This document shows, piece after piece, positions 39,467 to 53,675 of a stretch of 64,000 nucleotides of DNA. The position numbers and the translations under genes were made by a program. Source of the DNA: Bombus terrestris (Eukaryota > Arthropoda > Insecta > Hymenoptera > Apidae); the NCBI RefSeq assembly GCF_910591885.1, contig NC_063271.1:18801334-18865333 (forward strand), written 5' to 3'. Positions within the stretch are counted from its first letter, which is position 1. Each line of letters begins with the position of its first letter. The notes beneath the pieces were generated by a model. The model was not told where the DNA came from and made no database searches. It saw only the letters and a program-made list of their open reading frames with translations.

Positions 39467-42400
39467 TCGATTAATAAATAGCAATAAAATTATTGATCTT
39501 ATTTTTGGCAGCGCTCACATTCGAAGTCGCCGCCCGTTCGGATCGCTTCATCTATAGCCTTTGTACTATCTTTTCGTCCATATAATCAAGAGCGATCGAT
39601 TCTTTTCTACGCTTTCATCGAGAATTTAATGAAGAAAATTTTCTTTTAACTCTATAGCACCGATCGCTTATGCTATCAAGATCGATTATTTTCATATAAA
39701 TCGATAATTTCCAGTTAAAATAGGATTGCCATTTCGTCAATCCCAAAGAAAGATCATCGGTATGAGAATCGGTTAACTATAGCTTAATCGTTTTACGCAG
39801 TATACAACACGCAGGTAAAATAATGTAAAATGCAACGGAATCTAAAAATTTGTATATAATAGATAACAGATCATATAATGGCAGTATAACTTTGGTAGTG
39901 AATGTATAAGCGTTTGCAAACAATTAAAACGAGGGATAATGTTCCTCGTCGTTTGATTAAGATTAAATTCACGACGTAAGCCCGTCCCGTCGTAATTCGA
40001 ATAAGTATCATAAACCACCAAAAATCCCAGATACCAAGGGCGGCGACCACCGCGCAAACGCTGTCCTTCGAAAAACGAACAAGCTCTCGGAACAACCAGC
40101 TTTGCTTCTAAATTTAAGCCATGAAGAATGGAGATCAGATGACAGACATTCGATTTCGTTTACATTAAGTACATACCATTATCATTGGTCGCTATAAAGA
40201 AAAATAGAAAAATAGGAATATCAAATGTAAAATTGCAATTTACAAAGCAAAGGAAATATCGATACGATCAAGTACATCGGTTGAAATACAAAAATCATCT
40301 TAGCGAGATGAGAAAAGAGAAAAAGAAAAATAAACTCCTCGCAAAATGGTAAAATCATCACATAAGAGAATATAAATAGATAGAATATTAAGTAGCAAAG
40401 AAAATGAAGTACTATCGAAATAGAACACAATTCCTCTGATCTCCAGACTATAGGATACAACCTATCGACTATACGATTGCGTGGACTAGCACTAGATATT
40501 ATCATGCGGTACAATATAATCATAAATACATATTCCATACGGTGTTGTACGATTATCACTAGGCTGATTAAACTTTCCCGTGCAAACAGCGCGCTGTTTC
40601 TCGACAAATCGAAATCCAATGAAATTTTGGTATCTTCCACTCTTATTTGCTTCGAATCTTGTATCTATGTACATTTATTAACGTTAATGGCGGTAACTGC
40701 CGAATTTGTTATTTTCGCTTTTCAAAGTTCTTTCTCTTTCCGAAAGATTTGAGCAGTTTTTCCTCTAAGTATACGAAAGAAAAAAGAACACACAACAAAA
40801 CATATCGATTGCTTTCATTCAATAGTTTTGTATTAGCCTTTCGATAATGAAAGGTAATAACTATCATTATTATTTCTTTTCTTGATCGTTTAATTGATTT
40901 TATTTCTATTTTATTAATACTTTCCATTAATACTAATTAATAACTAAAATATTAATACTAATTACTACTTTACGTTACCACCATTAATTATATCCACTGT
41001 ATACAACACAGCGTAATTTACCTCCGTACTGGCGGAACTTCAAATTAAAATCCAAGGATGACCTGTTTTTCATTAATTAAATTAGAAGTTTTATTTATAA
41101 TTGCTTCACGCGCTCCTGCCAACAGTTCGCAATATTATTCCCTCGTTCGAAATAATAAAATAGAAATCTATTACAAAGCTAGTAAAAACTGGAGGATTTC
41201 CAATCAAAAGTTCCACCGCACGAAACCTTCGGTAACAATGCAATCGTTCTTACCAAGTCAATTAATTAGTTTTCTGTTGTCTCGTTTCGACGAGTTCGTT
41301 GACAAACTCGCATGAAATAGACTCTCTTCCCTTCGACTTGTCTCTATTAGCTTTTGTGTATGCGTGTGCGCGTGCGCGCGTGTATATGAATTTCGATTAT
41401 TTCAGACATCCCTCACCTTTCATCCCGAAACGACGGAACTTTCGATCGAGATTCGCCGAGAGCCGCGTCCGAGAGCTTCTTCGTGGAATTCGAAATCAAA
41501 AGTTCCACCGTGCCGGGTGCACCGTACCGACGGGCATAAAGACACTAACATTTTGCTTTTTTTCTGTTTAATACGTCTACGTGGCACGAACTAAGGGTAT
41601 CAATTATTTTCGGTGTACCCTACACGTTAGCGAGTCTCGTTGGCTAGGCGAATATCAATATAACTTCGAGAGAGAAAAAAAAAGAGAAAAAAAGGACATT
41701 ACACGTGCGTCAAAGCCCGCAACGAGACTAAGAAATTAGCAGACGACGAAAAGCGAAAAATTCGCAAAAGGGGCAAAAAAGTAAGGGAAACCTCTTACGC
41801 GCTCCAACTGATATCCCGAACGATATTTAGATCACGATGGTACGACCACTCCTCTTCGCCCCCGATAAAAAGAAGTGATACCGCCGCGGTTTTTTGTGCA
41901 GAATTTTTCCGCTAAACTGTTTTTCTTTTTTGTGCATCCTGATACATACTCGCATATGCGTACGTATATATACATACATATACATATATAGATATATAGC
42001 TTGTACATAGCCAATTTCACTGGTCCGTTTTGTGATCCTATAATAAAATGCTTTTACCTTTGTGGAAGCGACGACGACGGAAACACGCGGCGTTTATGAA
42101 AAATCTCTGTACGCTGAATGAAACGAACACGTGTAACGGTGTTTTTGAAGAACGGTCCTTCATAATGAGAGTGAGTAGCGCGATTTGTGTGAAAAAACGA
42201 CAGTAGCTATTATCGCATGGTGTTGCAATGAAGAGAATCACGACGAAGATGAAGATGATGAGAAATGATCGGTGAATCTCTGAAAGATCTACGTTACAAC
42301 GACGAGAAAATACGCGGCTAGGGCGGTATCGTCGGCAGAGAAAACCGGAGGGAAGAAGGAGTGGTCACGATGCGCCAGCGAGATTGATTAAAAAAGAAAT

Positions 42401-42477
42401 TTCTTTTATTCTCCTTCCTCCTATATTTTCTTGGACGCAGTTGGTAGTGATCTTGCAAAAGGTGGCGAGTACGATGC

Positions 42478-45400
42478 TTAATCCACCATCAGTTCGAAAT
42501 GTACCGAACCACGCCTCTCGAATCTGTCATGAATGATATTGTGCGCCCAAGCTTTACATTCGATATTGATCAACACACCGTCTGAAAATTAACGGAATAT
42601 TCAAAATCCTTTAAAGATCATAGGTAGGTTATTGTGATTTAATGATAACTCACATTTAGGCTTTTCGAAGAAGACAGCTACCAGGGGACTAAGGTATCCA
42701 GGAGTATTTGTGAACGGGAAATAGTACCCAGGAAAACCACGACGTGGAATATATTGAATGGCACCCATGTTCTCAACATCTGCGGGATTTTCACCGGAAC
42801 ATGACACCCACACTGTATCCAATCTGTTGGCGTGTTCCTCTTGTTTGATGTGTTCTTGAAGATCGGTTGGCATTGTGCTCGGCAGATTTTTCGTGTCATT
42901 GTAATATTCGGGTTTCCAGCCGAAAATCTAAAGCATTAGAATTATTAGTATTTCTCGCTGACTGCGTACGTAAAAATCGAGAGTTTCCTAATAAAAATAA
43001 CGCTTGCCAAATTTCTCGGATTTTTAATAGTACATAATTTAATAAGAACAATCACTCTATATGTATAATAATATCGTAGTAACGTTTTTAATATCACGTG
43101 CCTTGTTCAACTTGAGGAAAATGCAAGGAGCAGATTTGTTGTATCCATATTTGTGTTTCTTCGTACACTGTCCCCATGTGCTCATGTCTACGTCACAGAC
43201 TTTGCCGGCTGCTGGTGGTTTGCCATAGTCGCACATCATCCTCTTCTGGGCACCGTTTGTCGAGGTAGCAGGTTTTTGGTATTCTAAACAGATTCAAAAT
43301 TAATTTTTTATTTAATTATCACGGAGACTCATTAATCCTAGAATACCCAAGGAGATGAAGGAACACATCAAGATATCGATTTGAATTTTGTTTCTTATTT
43401 TGGTAAAATTTTTCTGAAAGTTATTTCTAATTTTCTATACCGTACCTAATTACGTGTTCTATATTTAACTCCTAGATACATATATGATTATATATTGTAG
43501 AATATAAAAACACCGAAACTCTGATCTAAAGATTGTTCCCACCTTGACCGGATTTAACGGGTTCTTGACGTAATTGGCTCGTTAGGACAAAGACTGTTTT
43601 CTCGCTTATCGGTTAATATTAGCGTCGTAATAGATCTATGGAAATAGCATTACTGAACATCTATATCTAGTAAATATTTTATTAACGATGCAAGATAATA
43701 TAATTTTATTACTTCTGCTTTCTAATAATAAAGTACTCTAAAAAATACGTTATATTCAACTACATAAATTTTAACTGATAGAGTTAATCTTAGCAGAATA
43801 ATTATTTCAAATTTATGGGTACAAAATTTTTGTTTGGTATCTTGTGTTATGTAAAAAAAGAAAAAAAAATTAAGTACCAGAATTGAGAAATAGATTACCT
43901 TCGAGGAACTTATCCAATTCTCTGGTCCAATGTAAGAAATTGCCTTCGTCACTTGCTTTGTACCAAATTAAGGTACTTTCAACATTGCTTGAAGGAGGCA
44001 TAGGCCTAAAACCAAGTCCGGGGTTGCTTCCGATCAAGGAATTGTCCAATTGCCATTTCGGTGCATTCGGGTCTAACGTCTGGTAGAAAACAGTTAACAT
44101 CGCTCCGAAGAAACCAGCCAGTACCGCATAAAAAATAACGTAGAATAACAAGATTTTGGCTGCAATCGAAAAATAAGAGATTGTTAATTTTTTAAAATTA
44201 TATACATATTCTCTAAATATCGATTATCTTCTAAATTACTCCGTAATAATTTTGCTTTAACTATTATCCGACCATTTAAATCATATACGGAAATCAGTAT
44301 AGTGAATTGATCTTTTCTTTAAGATAAAAGTAGTATGTGCGCAAAAGATCTCCGTAGTCGATTAAAAAACAACTTAAAGTACGACGAAGTATAAGAACGT
44401 AGATCTCGGACACTTTAGCCAATTAAAGCAAGGCAAATGTTTTATTGTAATAATTCCTTTTGTGAATACGCACAGCAACTGAACTCTACAACACTGAGAC
44501 AATTATGATCCGAGACCTAATTGGCCTGAATTGGTATTGAGTAAGCGATGCTGCGAGTTTACAATAAGAATCATTGATGAATATCCATTTCAAGCAATTT
44601 ATTTTCAAAGAATCATAACACGTATCTATACTTGCATCGGATTGCAAACGTTGTAAAAGATTATTTGAAGAATTATATAGTAACCTTCTATTAAATCATA
44701 TTTAGTAAATAAATTTATCGAGTATTTTGTCATTAAAAGGATATTAATACTATAATTAAATCTAACATCGATCCCATCTAGTCAATGTCCCTATTTTTGT
44801 AATAATCGGCAATTAAATTTAATTTAGAAGATTTGTCCACAAGGTTAAACGAAGTTGTAGTTCCACTTGGCACTACACCAAATTTTAGTATAAAACCCAG
44901 TGAAGCATCCTGTTTCTACGATATACTGATATCATTTTATTTATATTCATATTTCTCTTTTTAATGCCATATAATATATTTTCTTGATTACATTTTTATT
45001 TCTTTTCATACGGTGGAAACTAAACATTTCTGGAAATGTGGAAATGTAGAAACTTAACGATCCGTGCATTTTGCATTTACACAGTAGAATTTTATGCACA
45101 AAAATAGGATGACATCTCGCAGAAGAATTTTAATACTAACAACTAGAATTCCCTTACATAGCATAAGAAAACCAAAGTAGGTTATTGATCTCTCTAGTCA
45201 TAGTTCTCTACGTTCTACCAATATTCGTATTGTAGAATTACATATCATTACGTTAAACTGGTTGCTTTTATTTCATCCTTATTTAAGGAAAACGTTCTCC
45301 GCTGATCATGTTAACGTTACGTACATATCTCCGGTAGTTTTATAAAAAATTATTAACAAACGATAAAGAAAGTTTAAATTGGAAATTAAGATTTTCTTCA

Positions 45401-48400
45401 ATACTCCAATAGATTGTTTTTCATCCCTTCAGAACGCAATTCATTCGTTTAAAATCAATTTGCAAACGTGTTAAACAAATCTGAAAGATTCAAATAAGGT
45501 ATAGGATTGACGTAATGTCTTCGACGCAAATCGGTTTCTTTCGATACAAATTTTACAAAAAAATCTTGTTCTCTGTGACAACTCTATTTCCTTGTTTCCG
45601 GGGTAGATGTATCGATAGTAAATACTATAAAGACTGCCATTTTCTGTATAGAAATTCGAACGTAGGTGCAACAATATCAATGACCTACTTCATGAAAGAA
45701 CCGTGATGGCTTCTAAGTTTGTAGCGCCGCCGCGTTCCGCATACGAAGTGATCGATATCTCAAAAAAACCGTGAAAATGTTACGTTACTACAGCAACCGC
45801 AATAGTGTGCCGTATTTGGACGAAAAGATAATATCGTTTGATCTACTTTTTATCCAGAAACCTACTTTCAAGAATGCATTTTGAATCTTATTCATCGGAT
45901 ACATGTACTACCCTGTTCTGTATTTCTTGAGGCAAATTATAAAACGTTCAGAATTTTATACAAAATTATTATCATGCGATTTACTCGTACAATCCCACTT
46001 ATTTAAAAGCCGGAATTTTCCGATACTCTTATCTATATTTATTAGATTAACACATCCCTAAATGAAATCAATGCAATCACTTAAATTCACAAGCTCGAAG
46101 AAGCACCTCATGTTGCAATGATGAATTCTAGATTCTACTGAAATATCATTTGTTATTAACGTCTTCAAGATACAATTGAAAATTGCATTCATATTATTAC
46201 ACAATGGTATAATATTCGTGTCATGTTTTTCACATTGTTGAGAAAATTCATAATTTGAAACACCATAAATAATGTAAATGTTAATCAAGAGTATTTGTTA
46301 ATACGAAATAAAGTGTTCAATCATTTGTAGGATACTCAAATATTCAAATATAATTAAATATTTGAAAAATATTTATGATCTTCTATACAGTTTGTATTCT
46401 ATTTCTTTAGCTAGTAGATCGAATAACAAAGTTTATTAAAAGTTAAAATGAGACACAAGCGAACCGTGTAAAATCAGAGCAAGCTATTCCTACAGAATGG
46501 TAAGAACGCTGGATTGTATTGATTTTGGTGGAAGTCGATCAACTTCAGGAGAAGAAGAGGGGACAAAAGACAGTGGAGCATAGAAAGAATATAGCTCGCA
46601 AAGGCGAACAGATAAGCTGCTTTAAGTATGCTAACACAATAACACAACGACCGACCGAATTGCCTCGTTAATATTGCAAGAAAATGGCAAAATCAGTGAA
46701 TGTCAAGAAGTTTACAAAGAGATTTCCGAAATTTATGCGATATATATATATATATCCAAATAATAATGTCGAATACGAATCACAATAATATTTGCTCACT
46801 GTAACGAAGCTTCTTTAATCACGGAAAGATTTTGAAACCTAACTCCCACCCCATACTTCAACGAGCAAATCCTATAATTTATTACTAACTTGGCTTGCTT
46901 CTTAAAAAAGGTGCACATACTTTAAAAAGATTATAAATTTGTGTATCGAATTGAAAATTATTAGTCGATTAAAGAAATTATTAAGAATTTATTATACATA
47001 GATAAATGTAAAAAAATGTAAAAAATAAATATAAAAGCTATGATCCAATGATCTGTGCAACAATTTTATTACAGATCGATTTTGTAATAGAAATTTTGAA
47101 GAAATATGCTAACAATAAGATGTATCGAAGTGAAACTAAAATAACTTTTATGTAGAATAATAATTCTTCTATACAATAGAAGAAGTTTACTTATTTAAAC
47201 GTTAGTTTGTCAGCTTAGACAAGAACATAAATATATTATACGTTGTATAAAATGGAATGATTATATTATATGACATTATATGACATTGTCTGACTATACC
47301 TACGACCATGACCAAATTTATTATGAGTGCTTTGTAATTAGTAGTAATTACAATCCTACAGTGTATAATAACCCTAGTTTTCAAATAGAATCATTTTCTT
47401 CTCCTATCTATTACATTTCGCTTATATTTAATGTTTGCAACCTTCTGTCGATTGTTTCGTAATTTTGCAAAAACAATTGTTTTAATCTTTTCGTTTTCTT
47501 TCTTTGCTGATTAAAAGATCAGTCATTGAATATATTATCTAGAATACCGTAATATTGGATCATCATCGACCAAATTTCGCAATTGTATTACATAACATGA
47601 CAGACACGATACATGGAGAATTCGTTTGTTGCGTTGTCCGGTAGTATCCCACGGAATTGTCATAATCGTTGTAATTGCATCAAATATAATATTTTAGATT
47701 AATAACATATTTATATAATTGAGTAATAAATTAATGAAAGTATAAAGAACAAATTTAAAGAATATAAATCTGTAATATCTAAGTACCGTATTATGCATTC
47801 TAGAGGTAGTTTTAATATTTTTGTCCTCCCATCCCAAATCCCAAATCGGAATACAACATATTTTTCACTTAGAATTAACAAAGAAATAAATTTTTCTAAT
47901 CGTTAGGCTCAAAAATTAGGAACACTCTTTAACCTTATGCCTTTCCTCTTATACGTATTACATCATACATATTACAAAAGATAAAAGTAGGACGATGAAA
48001 ATCGTGAGGTTGCCGCCCCTCCATACGTTTCTTTTAAAGATCCAATTGAGAATCTTCTAATACACGAAAAGGATAATGCGGAAACGATGAAAAAGCTAGC
48101 TTTGTCAGAACAGGATGCGTTTTAGATAAAACAAGAAGTTTACAATTCAACATTTTTATTTAAATATCTGATTTCTGTCGCATCAAAGAACCGTGTATGA
48201 TTATTTTGACAGAATAGCAAAGAACGTTTCTTTCATGAAAGAAATGAACGATCGTATTTCAAGTTATTTTATTCATGATAGAAATAGGTTTTTATAGTAG
48301 ATTAAGTATAGCTTTGAAATGTTTCACTGAGGAAAAGTAGAGGAAAGGAATGAATGTGATAGATAGTTTAATGATATCAACGTTATCAAAGAGAAATCGA

Positions 48401-49040
48401 TTAAACTACGATCAGAACGGTTTTATTCGTTTGAATGCAGCACGAAAGTTCTTTCTAGATATATAACATCGTTACTGATCTGCAGTGCGCGTGTACATTG
48501 CGTCGCTTTACGTCAGGAACTATGGGGTTACGATTAAATGTCAATCGGAATATTCAAGTTCTGACCTCTGACGATACGTTTTAGGAAATTTTCCGGAATG
48601 ATCTTTGACAATATTACGGATCAATTATCCGATGAACTCGACAAATAAATCTACGCATGAAATCTAGTATTACCATTACTATCCTTCGATCGAAGGAAAT
48701 CTTAATTTTATTTCGAGGGGGAAATTCGAAAACGCGATCGAAACGTATTTGTCAATAAAAATTACGTAATTTTCCAAAATTGTTTAAAAAGACAAGATGA
48801 AATTCGCGACCTGACGCTGAATTCGATTTCAATTTGAGAGTGCAGGCACGTAATAAATTTTTCGAAGAAAAAGAATGAGAAAGAAATGAAATATGTTTGA
48901 TACGAAAACTTACCCCAACTAGCGCCTGTGCGCCCCAGGAACTGTCCAGTCTCGGAGTTCCATAAAAAGACCCTAAAACCCTCCCATTTACCAAGCTTCG
49001 GCGGCGGAGTATAATACTGTTCGACTTTTTTACCCTCCAT
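42478..49040 (-). CDS. nrv: Na+/K+-ATPase beta subunit (nervana family), second - strand copy
   Basis: Five coding exons on the - strand: 48914-49040 (ATG at 49040), 43899-44159, 43102-43283, 42654-42927 and 42478-42581 (TAA). Total 948 nt, 315 residues. The N-terminus has KWEGFRVFLWNSETGQFLGR. The helix carries the perfect FYxxFY motif (LFYVIFYAVLAGFFGAML). The ectodomain includes SLIGSNPGLGFRPMP, STLIWYKASDEG, CDYGKPPAAGKVCDVDM, SAPCIFLKLNK, PEYYNDTKNLP, WVSCSGENP, RRGFPGYYFPF and GSVHFELMVD, with all six conserved cysteines. It is the most canonical of the four. The exons for GTNPG and GLGFRP are fused here (261 nt), as are the pair around WVSC (274 nt). The 182-nt exon ends in a GC donor (AAG/GCACGT) rather than GT. 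Intron 1 is about 4.75 kb. Confidence 0.95.
44160..48913 (-). other. Large first intron of the second - strand beta gene
   Basis: No beta-subunit exon was found in it. A small CpG-rich island with a 22-codon + strand open frame lies at 45706-45774. A (TA)n tract occurs at about 46740-46756. The rest is AT-rich without recognised features. Confidence 0.5.
45706..45774 (+). other. Small CpG-rich island with a 22-codon open frame, function unknown
   Basis: ATG at 45706 opens a frame starting MASKFVAPPRSAYEV and ending at TGA 45772-45774. The underlying DNA (GTAGCGCCGCCGCG) is far richer in CpG than the surrounding intron. I recognise no homologue. It could be a regulatory element, a first exon of a short transcript, or chance. 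Confidence 0.2.
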
Positions 49041-49760
49041 TCTGATCGGTTAAACGAAAAAATGGAGAGAACTGCCGCAGATCTCTCCCGCGAATCACCA
49101 CGAACGAACAAGTGCGCGAATCCTTTTCTCGGCTGGCTCTGCTGCTCCTTCTGCTGATCTTGTTCTTCGTCTTCTGGTGGAACAGTGCCGCGATCGAACA
49201 GTTCCGCGGGCGAGGACGCAAAGAAAGGAAGGGTCGATTCGTGCCCTCGTCTGGAGCTACTGTTCTCGGGTGCTCTCGTCCGGCCAAGGGATGAATATTG
49301 AGCGATCGAACCCAGGCTGGCCCGAGCTTTTCAGGCCGTCCCCTCCTTCTCTCGTTCTCGTTTCGTCGACTCCCTTCCTCTCTTTCCCTCTCTGTTTCTC
49401 CAGCGGAGCGCGCTTTCTCACTGCCGCGAAAGCGCTACCCTTTTCCACCGCGTCGACGAAATCGCGCAGTCGCGTCAATACGCACCCCTTAACCTCCTCT
49501 CTTAACTATATCACGGCCAGGTGGCACTACTGGCAATGGTCACGGGCTCGTTTGATCCTTCTCGCTCCGACTCGCCTTTTTATTGCCCGTTCTCTCGTTC
49601 GTCGATTCAATCGACCCCGCTGCGTGACACGGCGACTCCTCGCGACGGAGCTTATGCGATCCCCACAATAGATACCGGAGAAAATGATTCTCTCTTCTCT
49701 CTCGAGGTCCATCTACTTCGATCTCCTTCTTCTACTTCAACCCTTCGAACACGTTCCTAC
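49041..49760 (-). promoter_or_regulatory. CpG-rich promoter/5' UTR region of the second - strand beta gene
   Basis: From the start codon at 49040 upstream to about 49760 the DNA is the most GC- and CpG-rich stretch of the window. It carries long pyrimidine-rich runs on the + strand (CTCTCTTTCCCTCTCTG-type) and overlapping open frames in several phases on both strands. These frames look compositional, not coding. I read it as the promoter and leader of the beta gene. Confidence 0.5.
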
Positions 49761-52700
49761 AGATAGATGGACATGGAATAGTTCGGTTAGTCAGACGAGA
49801 GTATTCTGCAAAAAGGGATACGTGCAGATATGTAGGATAAAACAGAATTAAGAACAGAGTTAGAAGTACAGGAATAAATATGATGAGGGAAAAATAGATG
49901 GAATGTTTCGGTATGCGTCTGATTGCAATGGAATGCCACGAGAGAATGACCAGACATTAAAGTATTTTGTACAGCTTCCTGTCGCTCTTATCTCGTTCAT
50001 GGCATAATCGTTCGACTACCGTTTTATACGCGTCCCTGATGCAATATAGGCATTCTTCTGCATTTAATATCTCCGATTACATTGTCAGACTTCTCAAACG
50101 TGATTATCGTTTCTTCATCACGCCCTTGCAACTTCGATTCGATCACATGCCGAAATAGTAGTTAAAGTCAAGGATATCTGACATCGTTCTACAACACACG
50201 GATTATATATCTGCGGGAAGTATACATATGTATAATGAAATTATGTATTCATTATTCGAACAAAACATTTTTCCAGTATCGTTTATTCAATTAATCCATA
50301 TCACAACATATGCAGGATCTTGTGTAATAATTTAACGAACTTCTCCGGATGCGCCACACCACATCCGTGTAGATGTCGATAACGCGTAATGGATACAAGC
50401 ATATTAAGTACTATTATAGCTGAAACAAATCATTTATTACAATATATATATAATGAAATCATTCGTTACGATATGCTTATAATAAAACCTTAACACAAAT
50501 ATATTGCATGAATTACATTCAATATAAGATATACGTCCCTTGATAAAATTGATCTAATTTTTCTGTTATTATCGTTTGTAGTTCCTCATTTAATCCACTT
50601 ACATAATTTTACGAAAGTTTGTCCTAATATGGAAAAATCAAGGATATGAAAACGTAATAATAAAAATGTCTACGTAACGCAAAATAAATAAAAATCTATT
50701 TTATGTAGAACTATGATGCGGTATCTATACCGCTTAGTTTACCATACATGCACATTCTTACATAACGGAAGTCCTGTGGATCGATTGTACTGGAAATGTC
50801 GAATTTAACAAATTTCAGCAAAGAAATACAACATACATATGTACGTATATTCATACGAATTTTCTACCTTTTATCAATCGTAATTTAAATAGGTGATCAT
50901 AATATTTAAATAAAAAAGAACAAAATATCAGCGTTATTGCGTTGCTTATTATATTCCCTCTTCGATTGCACAAACACAAACACAAAGCTGTAAAAATAAT
51001 GTTTTGCAATGAAACAAATGTAGGTTATCAAAATAATTTAAATCGTTAGTTATTTAATAATTATTATGCGGAATATTTTATTAGTTTTACTTTTAACGAC
51101 ATTAAAAAATACATTTAATTTATTTTTATTTACTTCAATTCATTTGTATTACAAATTACTATAATTTTTGTCTACAGCACACAATATGTAATTATCGTTA
51201 TATATTACCCATCCGGCAAATTCAATGCATCGGATCACTTCGTTTAACTCTCGAAGAAAGATTTAGACCTTTTACAATTAGATTCTTTCTTTTTATTTTT
51301 TTTCTTTTTTTTTTTTTGTGAATTCGCTCCTGCTGTGTGAACATTATATAGAAGTCTCGAGAAATGTACGTATGTATATAAAAAAGCAACATTTTTATAA
51401 AGTTTACTTCAACGTATCTTTTAAAATAATAATCTTGGCGTATCTTGTACTATTCAATCGAATCTGAATTTAAACTATATTATACTTTATACAAACGAAT
51501 TAAGCGGTGCATCTATAATTAAATGCTAGATTCTCATCACATTTTTCAGAATAGACTAAGAGTATACTTTAACCAGTTTCTCGATTTATTTACAAATGGC
51601 ATTACGTCCTATCGTGTCTTATAATCGCATGTTAGTAAAGAAATCATGTGTATTAAACAATGTTACTGTTCAAAGAGTTACAAATTTGATAATAATTGTC
51701 GGTAATATCGCAAAATAATCGTAACTGCTCTACAGAAGCATGTCTATATACACAGCTTTTCTTTGTACTATCGCATATAAATGAAAGTACAATTTCATAA
51801 GACGCTCGTATCCTAAACACAACGGCTAAAAGTGTAGACGGATTGGTTGGTAACGTTTTTTATTAAATATTTCATTACAGGAGGTTAAAATATTTATAAT
51901 GCATTCAAATAACAGAATTTACAAATATATCTCAATATTTCCATATATGTATGTATATATATAATGTGTATATACACATCACATATTTGTATGTAAATCT
52001 TCTTTCCCCTATCACACTATATATCATACATACTTACGTATCATACATTCTTCCTCTTTCGCACCGATTCTTATGTACATAACGTAGAGCGGCACAAACC
52101 CTCGTACAGATTTTTTTTCATTTTCAAATTTGTTGTTTTTTTGTGTGTTTTGACCCATTACACTTTTTATCGTACCACAATAACAGTATTACTTGTCGAA
52201 AAATTTGATCCTTTCACATCAGCGACCGACTACAAAAACCGAATGAGTTTCACTTTTGCACAGAATGCCTCCTAAATTTTTTTGTATTTTTCTATTTCTT
52301 TGTATTCTTCTTTAAATAATAATAATAATTACACTTATACATTAACCGTTAAGCAGCACGCTTTACCCCGCTTGATTCGTTTTTTTCATAATTTCCGTCT
52401 TTTTCTCGTTCCTATTTCTTTGAAATGGCAACTCTCATCCATAATGTATCGCGTTTTGTGTTTCATGCTATTTTTCTATCCACTTTTTTTTTACTTTTTA
52501 TATTTTATTTTCGTTCTCATCCAAAGCACGTATTGTCTTCGTAAGTCTCGATAGTCGGGCAAACTTTTCGAATCATCGATCATCTCATGCAAACATTATT
52601 GTATAACGAGCATCGGTCACAAAACGCAGCAAATGTACATACATCGTAATTGTAAGCGCTTTTTAAGTCACTATGCCGACGGTATCTTGATATATGTCTG

Positions 52701-53510
52701 CATATACACGTATATTTGGGTATTTCTGTTTGTACAATAGATATACCTGTATGTGTATTTCGTTAGATTTTTTATCATTTCTACCTCCTCTGTTAACTTT
52801 CTCTGTACAATCTTAACCGCTGCCCAATTACACCCCTGTATGTCCAAAAATATTTGACAGAAAAAAGATACACATGGCTCTAGTCTTTTTTTACATTCTT
52901 TTTTCACTTTTTATAATTCCACTTGAGTACAACCTATTTTATTCAATTAACATTAGAGATGTAAAGTGTCGAGAAAGTTTTTTTTACTTCGATATTATCA
53001 AATTTCATTACGATATAAAATATACGTGTTGCATGTTTTTTTTTTTTAATATACCAGAAACGCGAGCTTTTAGACGTTTGAGCTGCTTTTCATAATATAA
53101 GATGGCTAATTACTTGTACTTTATAATTTATTGTTACCATTAGTCTAATTTCATCAATAAATTTGTATAGGAAAGAGAAAAGGTAATCGTGAGTTCTAAC
53201 TGAAGCGAAAAGAAACACACTTAGGAACAGTAGCTAGAAGTGCTAATAGAGATTAGTAACACAAACAGTTATTGCTGAAACTAAGAATTAAAGTATGAGA
53301 TAATAATTATTATAGAAAACAACCAAAATTACGTATTAAAGATGTACAACAACATCCGAGTCAATGTTTTTGCCTTTTTTGTTTTTTTTTTTACTTTTTT
53401 TCCTTCATTTTTCCCTTTTTTTTTTAAATATTTGTCTGCATTTCCTAAAAACGAAAGGAGTTCTCATTTGAAAAATGATCAAATCTTTCCAGAAAGTTTA
53501 CATCTCTATT

Positions 53511-53675
53511 TTATATATATGTATATATATATATATATATATATGGTAATATATATATATATACATATATATATACATATATATATGGTAATATATATAT
53601 ATACACACATATATATACATATTATATATAATATATACACACATATAATATATAATATATATACATACAATTTAT
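53511..53675. repeat. (TA)n / (TATACA)n microsatellite array
   Basis: About 165 bases of nearly pure TA dinucleotides are broken by two copies of ATATATGGTAATATATATAT and by TACACACATATA blocks. The short open frame across it is an artefact of the repeat. Confidence 0.9.

Larger units (their letters stand above)
32301..42477. other. About 10-kb region between the two - strand beta genes, no gene recognised
   Basis: No open frame here has recognisable homology. It holds a fold-back MITE (33551-33821), a GC-richer patch at about 34130-34340, a CCAAT-containing CpG-rich patch at about 35830-35960, a trinucleotide-rich tract at 39340-39466, and GC-richer DNA at 41300-42470 that is probably 3' UTR or downstream sequence of the beta gene ending at 42478. 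Non-coding RNA genes cannot be excluded. Confidence 0.4.

Noticed and set aside
40221..40640. A 139-codon - strand frame rich in hydrophobic residues
   Set aside because: Hydrophobic bias is expected from AT-rich DNA. There are no recognisable motifs and no splice context.
45720..45740. Possible CTCF-type insulator site
   Set aside because: The GCGCC core is present, but the flanking bases do not fit the insect consensus I know.
49177..49671. A 164-codon + strand open frame upstream of a beta gene
   Set aside because: It lies in CpG-rich promoter DNA where several frames are open at once. The protein is compositionally biased (Arg, Ser, Pro) and resembles no family.
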